A stretch of 32,107 bases of DNA from Sporothrix humicola. Its lineage: Eukaryota; Ascomycota; Sordariomycetes; Ophiostomatales; Ophiostomataceae. Position numbers and translations under genes: made by a program. The stretch lies in NCBI GenBank assembly GCA_021396245.1, contig WNYE01000046.1:1-32107 (forward strand), in the 5' to 3' direction. Below the pieces are notes generated by a model. That model saw only the letters and a program-made list of their open reading frames with translations, ran no database searches and was not told the origin of the DNA. Below, piece by piece: positions 20,261 to 29,412 of this stretch. How positions within the stretch are numbered: the first letter of the stretch is position 1; each line of letters begins with the position of its first letter.

Positions 20261-22739
20261 TCACCAATAGTATACATCGTCCATGGGCGCGCTTTCTTGG
20301 TCCTGCGGCATCATCCCGCTCAGGAGCGCGGCGAAATCCAAACCGTCGAGACTCGTGTCGGCCAGGTCCCAGGGCTGTGAGTGTGAGTGCGAAGGTGTAC
20401 GCAGTGCTACATCGCCGGTCGGGGCCTCCCCACCCAAGAAGGACATCAAAGAGCACAGAGCCCGCGTCAGGCCGGCACACTTTTCTGCCATGCGATTTCC
20501 GCTGTCGAGGCGCGGGAGGCACGTGCTGGCTTGCTCGACGAGACGCCTCGCGTTGTGGAGGGGGGTGCTGGAAGTCAGCGTTGAAGCGTCTTGGCCTGGT
20601 TCTTCTCCTGACCCCGGAAGACCGGCAACGGTGTGCTGGCAGATGGCAACGCTTGCCATGGTCAGAGCCGCGTTGAACGCTGTAGGGGGTGTGTTAGCTT
20701 GTGTGCGTGGCACATGACACATGGATACAATATCTGCTTACTGTAATACAAGGAAAACCACCAGGCGCCGAGGAGGTGCTGTTTCTGCGACGCCGGCTCG
20801 CTGACGCTGCTGACCAGCTTGATGATGCACTCGGCCGACGACGCCAGGACCGCAAGGCTTCTCTGGCTCGCCTGGGAGACGGATTCTAGAGGAGAACGCA
20901 CCGCCACGCGGGCCAAGTAGTGGTCGAGAAGCGGGCGGTGCACCAGGATGCGCAAGTTGTGGTACCGCAGCGTGAGGATAATGCGCAGGCGTATTTCTGT
21001 GTGTGTGTCGAGGAGCAGCGCCTCGTGGTCCACGCCCAAAAGGCTGATGGCCGCCGGCAGCGACCGTTGCCAGTCGAGCAACTCGTGCTCCATATCGAGG
21101 GTGGCAGCCATAAGGTCGACGAGATTGACTCCCGTGGAGTTGGGCATGGACATTTCACCGAGATTCGACCCGTAGAGCCGGCCGAGGACGCGGCCCATGA
21201 TTTTGTACAGCGTGCTGGGAAAGAGTCAAATGGGAGTGAAAATAAGGAAGGGGAAGGAGGAAACATACATTGTCGCATTGAAAAACAGCGTGCTGCTCTC
21301 GCTAGACGACCACGGCGTCGGGTTGCTGTTCAGTGCTGGGCTTGTATTGCTGTGCGGCGGACAGACAAGGTGCCGCGGTAGGCTCATCCTGATATAGTAG
21401 TCCGGAATGGACGGCGGCCGGCCAAAGGTCATGCTCAGCGTGCGGTCGAGGAGCACGCAGCCGTGCCACGTGCGTCGGCGAATTTCTTGGTCGAGCGGGC
21501 TGAGTCTCCCTGAAAAGGCCTCCGAGTGCAGGCCTAGCTGCAACGCCGACTTGACCGCGAGGCCGTGGATCGACCACGTCTGGACAGACCGCTTGGCGCC
21601 CTGCAAGAACTGGCTGATGAGCAGCAGGGCCTGGACGGTCTCCACGCCGGCGCCGGCGCCGTTTCCACTCAATGTGTCGGACAGACACAGCTCCTCTGCA
21701 CGCGCGAAAAAGACGTCGGCGTCGGCCCGGTGGATGGACGTGTCCGTTCTGTCCGTTTTTACTGATGACGTCGCCGCCGCCATGGCCAGGATGGCGTAAA
21801 ACAGGCCGACCCACGAGCGGCGCGCCTGGCGGAAGCGGACTGCCCTGAACGCGTTGTAGTCGCGGAAGAAGGTGGCTTCATGCACGTAGGGGAACAGCAG
21901 ACCGGTGTCGGCAAAGTAGCGCCGCAACAGCGGCTGCGCATCGGCGTCGGATGGCAGCGTGTGCGAGTGGGCTGAGCGGGCCGACTGCGCCGAGTGTCCC
22001 GCCTGGGGCCCCGGCGACTGTGGCCGGGACACCTGCAGCATGTACTGGCGGCGTGCACTCTCAGGATCGGGGCCACTGGCCACCTGGATATCGCCCACAA
22101 CGACCGCAAGGGCGCTGCGCATGTTGCGCATGAACTGGATGTTGGACGACGGGCCAAAGTAGCCCGGGTTGGGCACATCCGTAAACTCCATCGAGCAGAT
22201 GCCATCCGTCGTGTCCGTATCCGGCGACGTCCCGGTGTAGTCGTCGTGGGAGCCATCCGGGACTTGCCGCTGGGGCTGAGGAGATTTGTCCGTTTCATCT
22301 GGTTTGTCTTTGTCGGCACGCTTCAAGACACTCACATCCGCCTCGAGCTGTGCGAGGCGGGACTCGATGCGGTCAAAGACACTGGAAGGTCAGGATAAGT
22401 AATGGAGTACGTGAGACGGCAAAACGGGGCGTGCGGGGCATCAACCTACGTTTTAGAACTCGTCAGGACGTTGTTCGCGTAGGCGCACGGAATACCATTC
22501 GCGATGCACAGCGAGCACTGCGGCCGGCCGCCGTCGCACTAACACAAGAAACGAGAAACATGGGGTCAGCATGAGATGGGCAGGATCCGGATACAAGCCG
22601 GAGAAGCCGGAGAAGCCGGAGACCGGAGACAGGAGATTCAACTTACACGGCTCTTTTTCAGACGACACTCGGCGCAGGCCACGGCAATGCGGCGTCGCTT
22701 CTGCCGGGGCGGCGGGCTGGACGCGGGTGTTGGCGGCAT
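20261..22739 (-). CDS. Zn2Cys6 fungal transcription factor 2, likely pathway regulator
   Basis: Five exons on the minus strand: 22739-22647, 22538-22450, 22381-21269, 21214-20742, 20679-20261; introns of 108, 68, 54 and 62 bp, all GT-AG and frame-consistent, giving 728 aa. Splicing of intron 1 is required to complete the zinc cluster: C22-x2-C25-x6-C32-x6-C39-x2-C42-x6-C49, preceded by a basic KRRR. Exon 3 opens with FDRIESRLAQLEADVSVLKR, a likely dimerisation coiled coil. The fungal-specific regulatory domain follows, with LLRRYFADTGLLFPYVHEATF, SVQTWSIHGLAVKSALQLGLH and IRRRTWHGCVLLDRTLSMTFGRP. The C-terminus (GDVALRTPSH to PMDDVYYW) is acidic and hydrophobic, suitable as an activation region. 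It is divergent from the gentisate dioxygenase gene, and a site shared with the other pathway promoters sits 187 bp upstream of its start, suggesting autoregulation. Confidence 0.88.
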
Positions 22740-22925
22740 GGCGATTGTGACAGAGGCGAGGAAAGCAAGACGCAAAGCCCCCCCGGTAATAAACCTGAAG
22801 ATGAAGACAAAAAAAATCAGGGAGAAAGTGCGTCGTAGACAGAAGGGAAAGGAAACGACACTAACGATACCCCGACTCACGAAATGGGGTAGAAGTTGAA
22901 AAAGCGGGGCGCGGCCAAGCGTGGT

Positions 22926-22941
22926 CCGGGGAGTTAAGCGG
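22926..22941 (-). promoter_or_regulatory. Shared cluster element, copy 1 (CCGCTTAACTCCCCGG on the minus strand)
   Basis: Reverse complement of this segment is identical over 16 bp to 26530-26545 and over 12 bp (TTAACTCCCCGG) to 26665-26676. It is 187 bp upstream of transcription factor 2 and about 400 bp upstream of the dioxygenase. Confidence 0.65.
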
Positions 22942-22951
22942 AACGATTCCG
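22939..22951. promoter_or_regulatory. CGG-N7-CCG inverted dyad (CGGAA-CGA-TTCCG)
   Basis: A perfect 5-bp inverted repeat with a 3-bp spacer; in triplet notation it is CGG-N7-CCG, the common layout for Zn2Cys6 homodimer sites. It overlaps the end of the 16-bp shared element. Confidence 0.5.
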
Positions 22952-23341
22952 GAATGCTCTCGTCCCGTGTTAGTCGCGATACCACTGTGAATAGGATGCA
23001 CTCCGTGCCATGCCAATAGACAGGGAAAGGCGGGAAACGTAAAAGAGGAAAATCACAGACGTATGTCGTATAAGTCGATCTGTGAAATAACCATCTCCCA
23101 AGCCAACACTTTGAGTTGGAATATTACAATTTTCCGGAGATAATACTTTTGGCGAAACAGCCCGCAACCACCATTGTACTCGCAGCCCTTGCAGTCGTTG
23201 TGCAACTTGATTCCACTTTGAGTTTCTTCTTTCTTTTTTTTTTTTTTTTTAAATAGTTTGTTTTTTTGAACATCCTTTGAATACTGTTTTCAACGCACGC
23301 CCGAATCACCATCATCCCTCGCCTCCTCTTCGTTCCCGAGC

Positions 23342-24340
23342 ATGGCAGACCCAACAACTGCCGCACCAGTCAACGACACCGAGTCGGCGACCAGCGCGAT
23401 GCTCGCCGCCGCGGCCGAGAACCACGCCAAACCGCTGTGGCTGCAGATGGCGCGCCTGAACCCGCCGCTGCCCAACCCGACGTGCGTCCCGCACGTGTGG
23501 CGCTACGCCGCGCTCCGGCCCAGTTTGGTGCAGGCCGGCACCCTTGTCACCGAAAGCCAAGCCGAGCGCCGCGTCCTGATGCTCGTCAACCCGGAGCGGG
23601 ACGCCCCCTTCACGACCGACACCATGTATGCCGGCCTGCAGCTGGTCATGCCCAACGAGACCGCGCGGGCGCACCGCCACACGGCCTTTGCCATGCGTTT
23701 TATTATCGAGGGCGAGGGCGGCTTCACGGCCGTGCAGGGCCGCCGCATCGCGATGCAGCGCGGCGACGTCATCCTGACGCCGTCGTGGAACTGGCACGAC
23801 CACGGCAAGGATGGGAGTGGGCCGATGATCTGGCTCGACGGCCTGGACCTGCCCAACTTTGTGCACTTTCCGGTCCACTTTGTCGAGCACTACAGCGCGC
23901 CGCGCTATCCGGCCGAGGACGAGGACAGCGACAAATCGCCGCTCGTCTTCCCCTGGGCCCAGATGCAGGCCCGCCTCGACGCCGCCCCGGGCGACCATGT
24001 GTCGCTCGCCTATCTGCACGCCGACGGACGAGAAGTTAGTAAGATCCTCGGCGGCTCGGCGGAACGCCTCAATGCCGCGTGCGCGTCGCCCGCCGTCCAG
24101 GAAACGGCGTCGTCCGTCTACCACGTCGTTGCGGGCTCGGGCCGCTCGGTCATCGACGGCAAGTCGTACGCCTGGACGACAGGCGACACGTTTTGCATTC
24201 CGGCGTGGCATACGTACCAGCACTTTGCGGACGGCGGTGACAGTGACTCGCCCGTTTATTTGTACCGCTTCGACGACAAACCTATGCTCCGTGCACTTGG
24301 CTTTTACCGGACGTCCGACATGGGCGTGGAGACGCTGTGA
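23342..24340 (+). CDS. Gentisate 1,2-dioxygenase-like cupin
   Basis: Fe(II)-dependent ring-cleaving dioxygenase; the family opens gentisate (2,5-dihydroxybenzoate) to maleylpyruvate with O2. It is a single exon of 332 aa, near the usual 340-370. The first cupin (about 90-160) has the metal-binding HRH at 111-113 in ETARAHRHTAFAMRFIIEG and the third ligand His152 in TPSWNWHDHG, all in the family's expected context, together with LMLVNP and TTDTMYAGLQLVMP. A second, C-terminal cupin (about 255-320) has YHVVAGSGRSVIDG and IPAWHTYQHF, so the two-cupin plan is complete. The start ATG has a normal context and the first 25 residues are low-complexity. Salicylate 1,2-dioxygenase activity, known from a few relatives, is an alternative. 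It shares a promoter with transcription factor 2. Confidence 0.9.
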   Translation: MADPTTAAPVNDTESATSAMLAAAAENHAKPLWLQMARLNPPLPNPTCVPHVWRYAALRPSLVQAGTLVTESQAERRVLMLVNPERDAPFTTDTMYAGLQLVMPNETARAHRHTAFAMRFIIEGEGGFTAVQGRRIAMQRGDVILTPSWNWHDHGKDGSGPMIWLDGLDLPNFVHFPVHFVEHYSAPRYPAEDEDSDKSPLVFPWAQMQARLDAAPGDHVSLAYLHADGREVSKILGGSAERLNAACASPAVQETASSVYHVVAGSGRSVIDGKSYAWTTGDTFCIPAWHTYQHFADGGDSDSPVYLYRFDDKPMLRALGFYRTSDMGVETL

Positions 24341-24530
24341 GACGAGGTCTAGGACCAGCGCGCGTGGCCATAAGGCAGGCGAATATAGACAATCGTTTTA
24401 ATCTTATTTTCTCCCTCTTTTGATTTATTTCATGTGATTTCTTTCGATTTCTTTGCCTTGTTTTCTTTTCATTTGATTTTGTTTAATTTCGTTTGCTTCT
24501 GTGTGGTTTCTTTCTTTTGGTTTCTTTCTT

Positions 24531-24570
<40 letters not shown>

Positions 24571-24770
24571 CTGTTTTTCCTCGTGATTTGTTGTAATTTC
24601 GTGGTATTTCCTGAATATTTTTGAGCAATTTCTCACAAAAGTCTAAATTCTCGCGTACGTCTTTCTCGGCACTCGTCATCTAACATATTGTCGGTAACAT
24701 TACACGAACCATTTTATCTACCACTTTTGTCTCCGTTTCCGTTCCCCTCCCTTCTCTGCCTACGCCGAAA
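24341..24770. other. T-rich gap between convergent dioxygenase and hydroxylase genes
   Basis: 430 bp containing both 3' ends. From about 24400 it is built of TTTC/GATTT-like sequence and includes a 38-T run (24533-24570). The minus-strand ORF at 24425-24679 is a Lys-rich low-complexity translation of this tract and not a gene. Confidence 0.8.
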
Positions 24771-26317
24771 TCACAGCTTCGCCGTCAGCTCCGCGACGGC
24801 AGCGTCCCACGCAGCCTGCACGGCGGCCTCGGCGTCGTAGCCAAACGCCCACGCTTGTGTCAGCGGGTCGCTCCACTGGTTGGCGCTCGTCAAAAAGGGG
24901 CGACGCCCCTCGACCTCGGCGCGCATCGCCGCATCACGCGCCTGCTGCAGCGGGCCGTCTTTAAAGTGCCACAGCATGGCGTTGACGGCGCTGGCCTCCT
25001 GCATCTGGCCGGCGCGCTTTGAGCGCTCGGCACAAAAGATACGGAAGGCAAAAGGCAGGTCACTGACCGACCCTATCTTGGGCAGCACCTGCGCGAGCGC
25101 GGCGGCATCCTCCATTGCCATGGCGGCACCTTGGGACATGTAGGGCAGCATGGGGTGTGCGGCGTCACCGATGACAACCAGGCGGCCGGACGGGGCGGCC
25201 CATGTATGGAGGCGGTTGTTCTTTTGGTGGTTGCCGCCCACCAGCGGCCACTTCAGGGCGTGGTCGATGAGGGCAATGATCTTTTGGAGGCTGGGAGAAA
25301 AAAGAAGAGAAAAATAGTTAGAAGCGTGAATAATAGACAGGACAGCGACGGGGTCTTACTCTGGATCCCAGCCTTCAAACTCTCGGCGCATGCTGGCGAG
25401 GACCGTCTCCTGGCTCATGTTGGGCCAATCCCTTTGGTCAGACGCGTCGTAGTGGGACAGCACCAGGTTGAACGAGGTGCCGCCCGCAATGGGATAGGTC
25501 ATGACGTGGCGGTTCTCGCCAATCCAAACGTTGAGGTTGGGCTTCTCCAAAATCCAGTGCAGCTCGGGGATCTGCCGCATCTTGGCGACGTCGACGGTGG
25601 CACGGTAGGCGGCGAAGCCCGTCGGCCGCGGCTCGGCCTGTGGTCCGCACCCGCCGGGCACCGCGTCCCGCGCTATCGATTTGATTCCTGGCTGTCAGAG
25701 AGTGGGCAGGGCGGTACAGCGGACAATCATGTGTACTCACCATCAGCGGCGACAATCAAGTCGCCCTGGAAAACGCTGCCATCCGCGAGCGTAATGGCGC
25801 CTTTGTCCGGGTCGTACTTGCACACGCGGCTGTTGAGCCGCACCGTGACGCCCAGCTCCGTGGCCCGCGCATACAGCGCCGCGTGCAGGTGCGCCCGGTG
25901 CACGACGTGGTACGGCTCCCCATAGACGTCGACAAACTCGCCCGTCATGTCCAAATCCGTAAAGCCGATCGGCTCGCCCGTCGCCCAGCGCCGGAACGAG
26001 ATGCCGGCGGGGTGCACCATTTTGTCCTTCAAGTGGTCGAGGACGCCCCACCGCCGCAACAGCCGGCCCGCGTTGGGCGGGATCTGGATGCCGGCACCGA
26101 CCTCGCCGAGCGTGGCGGCCTGCTCAAACACCTGCACTGAGAAGTCTTTACTTCTTCGTCGCAGGGCAATCGCTGCGGCCAGGCCGCCGAGACCGGCACC
26201 GACGACCAAAATGTCGAGCTTCAGCCGCGGCGCGGCATCTTCTTCCACCTGCTTGTCAACGCCGACTTGTCTCAAAAAGTGAAGAGCGCGCGACGGGTAG
26301 CTCGTCGGTGTGAACAT
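24771..26317 (-). CDS. FAD-dependent aromatic hydroxylase (salicylate / 3-hydroxybenzoate hydroxylase type)
   Basis: Single-component class A flavoprotein monooxygenase using NAD(P)H and O2. Three exons, 26317-25741, 25687-25360 and 25290-24771, with introns of 53 (GTGAGT) and 69 bp (GTAAGA), giving 474 aa. It has the Rossmann GxGxxG (VVGAGLGG, 38-45), the DG motif reconstituted across intron 1 (DLIVAADG, 186-193) and the GD motif IGDAAHPMLPYMSQG (342-356), in the order and spacing of salicylate hydroxylases. About 33 residues precede the FAD fold. The last three residues are AKL, a canonical peroxisomal PTS1 form. Next to a gentisate dioxygenase the useful product would be gentisate, i.e. 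6-hydroxylation of 3-hydroxybenzoate or 5-hydroxylation of salicylate, rather than catechol; that is inferred from context. It is divergent from the FAH gene. Confidence 0.88.
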
Positions 26318-26529
26318 GGCGTGCAGAGGCTGTTGTTTGACTGTTGGTATTGTGTTTTGGGTGCAGAGTAAACAAATGAAATGAGTGTGGGATGCAAGAC
26401 TTGGACGAATGCCGAAATGGCACAGTACTTACCTCTGCACTTTAAGGTAAGTGCGCTCCAATACACGGAAATGTGTCTGGCAGGGTACAGAATTGCATGT
26501 AGCTCATGAGATGTGTATGTGGCCAGAAG

Positions 26530-26545
26530 CCGCTTAACTCCCCGG
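26530..26545 (+). promoter_or_regulatory. Shared cluster element, copy 2 (CCGCTTAACTCCCCGG)
   Basis: Identical over 16 bp to the reverse complement of 22926-22941. It is followed by GGTACCGGG, making a local CCCCGGGG / GGTACC palindrome-rich patch. Confidence 0.65.
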
Positions 26546-26664
26546 GGTACCGGGAACGTCCCAGCGCGCGTGGGTTGACGATGTCGACACTTTGTTTAAT
26601 TTTACACATCTATGAGCAAGCACAGTGCCGTCTTGAGCTTGGAGCAACATCCGGAGTCGAGAAA

Positions 26665-26676
26665 TTAACTCCCCGG
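26665..26676 (+). promoter_or_regulatory. Shared cluster element, copy 3 (TTAACTCCCCGG)
   Basis: Twelve-base core of copies 1 and 2; the leading CCGC is replaced by GAAA. A CCGGAGT segment lies 14 bp upstream (26651-26657). Confidence 0.6.
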
Positions 26677-26856
26677 GCATGTTAGCGAGTCGTTTTCACG
26701 AGCCCTTTTTATCCATCCAAACGGGTGTTGAGACAGCCATACATGTCGTGCCTGCCACGACGTCTCATTCCCACCTTGTATTGTTAACTTGTTTCTGCTT
26801 GCGTTGCTTTTTCTGCTTCTTTTTCCTCTCCCTGTTCCTCCTCTTTCAACTTCACA

Positions 26857-27834
26857 ATGACTGTTCCCTGGCAGAGACTGATCCGCTTCGTCGCCACGGA
26901 TGGCAGAACCCTGTACGGCGAGCCCATCATGCCGTCGCCAGACTTTGATCTCGGCACCACGACGGCGGAAACGAACCTGCAGGCCAAAGTTCTTTCTGTT
27001 TCTGGCGGGGACCTCTACGACACCACGGGGAAGACCGTCGTCACAGACGAGGTCATCACCGTGCAGACGCTGCTCGGGCCGCTGGCCCCGAGCGACGTGC
27101 CCATCCTGCGGTATGTTGGCCTCAACTACGCCAAGCACATCCGCGAGGCCGGCCGCACGCCGCCGCCTTTCCCGTCCGTTTTCTTCAAGCCCAGCACGGC
27201 CGTCTGCGACCACGGCGCCAACGTCGTGATCCCCGCCATCGCCCAAGACGACCAGGCCGACTACGAGGGCGAGCTGTGCATTGTGATTGGGCGGGACGCC
27301 AAGGATGTGTCTGTGGACGATGCGCCCTCCTACATCGCCGCCTACACGTGCGGCAACGACGTGTCGGCGCGCAAGCTGCAGCGGGACCCGCGGCTGGCCG
27401 GCGGCGTCCCCCAGTGGGGCTTCAGCAAAGGCTTCGACACGTTTGCACCGCTGGGCCCGTGCCTCGTGCGGGCTGACCTCGTGGGTGACCCGCGCACCCT
27501 CCAGCTCAGGACCGTTGTCGACGGCGAGACGCGGCAGCAGACGCAGGTCAGCGACCTGCTGTTTGACTGCGCGTACCTGGTGTCGTACCTGTCGACGGGA
27601 ACGACGCTGCAAAAGGGGAGCGTCATCATGACGGGGACGCCGGGTGGTGAGTACAAGTCTTTTGGTTGGCATTTCTCATATTCTCATATTGGCCTTACAA
27701 CTAATTCATCTTCTTTGTACGCTGTAGGCGTCGGTGCCGGCTTGACGCCACCCAAGTACCTCGTTCCGGGAACACAAATGGCCGTGACTATTGACAAGAT
27801 TGGCACGCTGAGGAACGGCGTGGAGTTTGCGTAA
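26857..27834 (+). CDS. FAH-family hydrolase (fumarylpyruvate / acylpyruvate hydrolase type)
   Basis: C-C bond hydrolase of the fumarylacetoacetate hydrolase family. Two exons, 26857-27646 and 27728-27834, with an 81-bp intron (GTGAGT...TGTAG); splicing restores TGTPGGVGAGLTPP, giving 298 aa, the size of the short FAHD1/fumarylpyruvate-hydrolase class rather than of 420-aa tyrosine-pathway FAH. The metal triad is Glu137 and Glu139 in DYEGELCIVIG plus Asp168 in CGNDVSAR; His94 in NYAKHIREAG is the likely base and Lys111 lies in FFKP. In a gentisate route it would split fumarylpyruvate into fumarate and pyruvate, or maleylpyruvate directly into maleate and pyruvate. Reading through the intron would add 27 unrelated residues. 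It shares its promoter with the hydroxylase. Confidence 0.9.
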   Translation: MTVPWQRLIRFVATDGRTLYGEPIMPSPDFDLGTTTAETNLQAKVLSVSGGDLYDTTGKTVVTDEVITVQTLLGPLAPSDVPILRYVGLNYAKHIREAGRTPPPFPSVFFKPSTAVCDHGANVVIPAIAQDDQADYEGELCIVIGRDAKDVSVDDAPSYIAAYTCGNDVSARKLQRDPRLAGGVPQWGFSKGFDTFAPLGPCLVRADLVGDPRTLQLRTVVDGETRQQTQVSDLLFDCAYLVSYLSTGTTLQKGSVIMTGTPGGEYKSFGWHFSYSHIGLTTNSSSLYAVGVGAGLTPPKYLVPGTQMAVTIDKIGTLRNGVEFA

Positions 27835-28138
27835 AGGCTTGGGGCAAAGTATTGCGACTTACACGCTTAGCCAGGGGCACCACCAGCTGTAGCCCAGGTA
27901 CACGGCAGGTCGTCTTCTAAAAGAATTTTAGTTTTAGTCTCGGCGTACCTGAGTTTGTGTAAATGTCAAGATCTGTTTTCTTCGTGCGATGTTTTGTTCG
28001 TTTTTTAGTTTTCCATGTCTTTTTTTCCATCTCCTCTTCTTCCACGACACCACGCCTGGTCAATTCACATCAACTCTGCCTTCTCCACTTAGACCAAATT
28101 ACGACCAACATTTTCACAAGCAGCTCATCAGCTTACAA
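27835..28138. other. Intergenic gap between FAH gene and tRNA
   Basis: 3' flank of the FAH gene and T/C-rich DNA leading up to the tRNA. Nothing else recognised. Confidence 0.6.
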
Positions 28139-28209
28139 GCGTCGGTGGTTTAGTGGTAAAATCTGTCGTTGCCATCGACAGGCCCCGGGTTCGATTCCCG
28201 GCCGACGCA
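28139..28209 (+). tRNA. tRNA-Gly (anticodon GCC), intronless
   Basis: 71-nt cloverleaf. The acceptor stem GCGTCGG (28139-28145) pairs perfectly with CCGACGC (28202-28208), with discriminator A at 28209. The A box is TGGTTTAGTGG, the anticodon stem TGTCG/CGACA encloses loop TTGCCAT with anticodon GCC, and the T arm CCGGG-TTCGATT-CCCGG contains the B box GGTTCGATTCC. CCA is not encoded, as expected for a eukaryotic nuclear gene. Confidence 0.97.
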
Positions 28210-28215
28210 TTTTTT
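28210..28215 (+). terminator. RNA polymerase III T-run terminator
   Basis: Six T residues directly after the tRNA discriminator base, with a second T6 run a few bases later. Confidence 0.8.
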
Positions 28216-29412
28216 GGTCTTTTTTGACAATATCTTTTTTTTTTTTGCTCATTGCTTTTTTTTTTCGTTTTCATCTTATTCGATTGTAACAATCTTTTCT
28301 TTTCATTAACGCCTCCTCACATCGCGATTGGAGCCTATTGGTGATTGTATCAATCAATTCATGTACTGTTGTCATGAAAACTTTCACTGCATTCTCAATC
28401 TAGTATGCGCTGTTCGTTTCGTTTCTTCTCTTTTTTTTGTTTTTTATTAAAAAAAATAGGATTCCTCAATTAGTTTCTCTATTGATACAAAGAATTTTCT
28501 CTGGTTGTTCATTTATTCTCGACCTTTTGTCTTAATTGTCCGGCCTTTCCAAATTTCTGCAGGATGCCTGAATAACTGTAATATACCATTTGTAAGTTTG
28601 AAAACTACTTCTCATCTTCTCTCCAACTCCCTCCCGGCTTCATACGTTCTGTTCACTGTGTTTCTCCATGGTAATAAGTACGTTTCTGTTTTTGACGGCA
28701 CTGGTCTTTTCAAGGAAGGTCAACATACTAACTGTCTTGTCTAACCACAAGGCTCCGGCCATGACCACCATCGAGCGCTGCCGCTCAAGTTCCTTTTTGT
28801 TGTCCCCACCTGATGTACGCGTTTTGAATTGTGCGCTTTTAGTCGCTGCAGATCGGTGCCTTCCGGTCCTGCTTTCTGGTATTTCTGCTGTCAAGATGAG
28901 CCAAGATGAGGCTTTTGAGCAGCCGCAATATTAACCATCAACCGGATCCAGACAACCAACGCGACCACCGGCGTATGCACTGGCTACTTGGCCCTTTTTG
29001 TCTCATTTTGGTCGAACTGGCAAGGTGATTTCACAGCATGCACATTATCGTATGCACACGAGCGTGGCGACCGGCTCAGCCATGGGGCTGCAAGGCACGA
29101 CCCTGACGTCCCAAGCATCCTTTCGACAGAAAAACGTCACGCGATACGTAAACGCCATCACCGGCAGTGCCAAAGCGGGCGGCTCAACTCAATCTCTGCT
29201 TGGTACAGTGTTTACTCTTCGTTATGGGGCTTGTTTATTTCCTTCCAAGCTGACTGTACGTTGTTCGCACAGCAAGAAAAGAAGCATCACTGCGCTCGCC
29301 TGTCTACCCGACCACACATGGCTCGCGGTTCCAAGACATGGCACAGCCATCTAGAGCTGGCAATTATATTGAAATCTCGCGGGTGCCTGAAAAGGATCTC
29401 GGTGGAGCAGAC

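Larger units (their letters stand above)
22740..23341. promoter_or_regulatory. Divergent promoter of transcription factor 2 and gentisate dioxygenase
   Basis: 602 bp between starts. It contains CGCGGCCAAG at 22910-22919 (half of the palindrome seen elsewhere), the 16-bp shared element at 22926-22941, an overlapping CGG-N7-CCG dyad at 22939-22951 and a poly-T tract near 23231-23250. No ORF in it is credible. Confidence 0.65.
26318..26856. promoter_or_regulatory. Divergent promoter of the hydroxylase and FAH genes
   Basis: 539 bp with two copies of the cluster element (26530-26545 and 26665-26676), both in the same orientation, roughly 213 bp from the hydroxylase start and 181 bp from the FAH start. 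The FAH-proximal part ends in a pyrimidine-rich leader (ttcctctccctgttcctcc), common upstream of fungal transcription starts. Confidence 0.65.

Noticed and set aside
24425..24679. Lys-rich minus-strand ORF
   Set aside because: Translation of a 38-T run and TTTC-type low-complexity DNA, located where two genes converge.
26665..27672. 335-codon minus-strand ORF opposite the FAH gene
   Set aside because: A frame shadow of GC-rich coding DNA; the plus-strand frame has all FAH metal ligands and a sensible intron.
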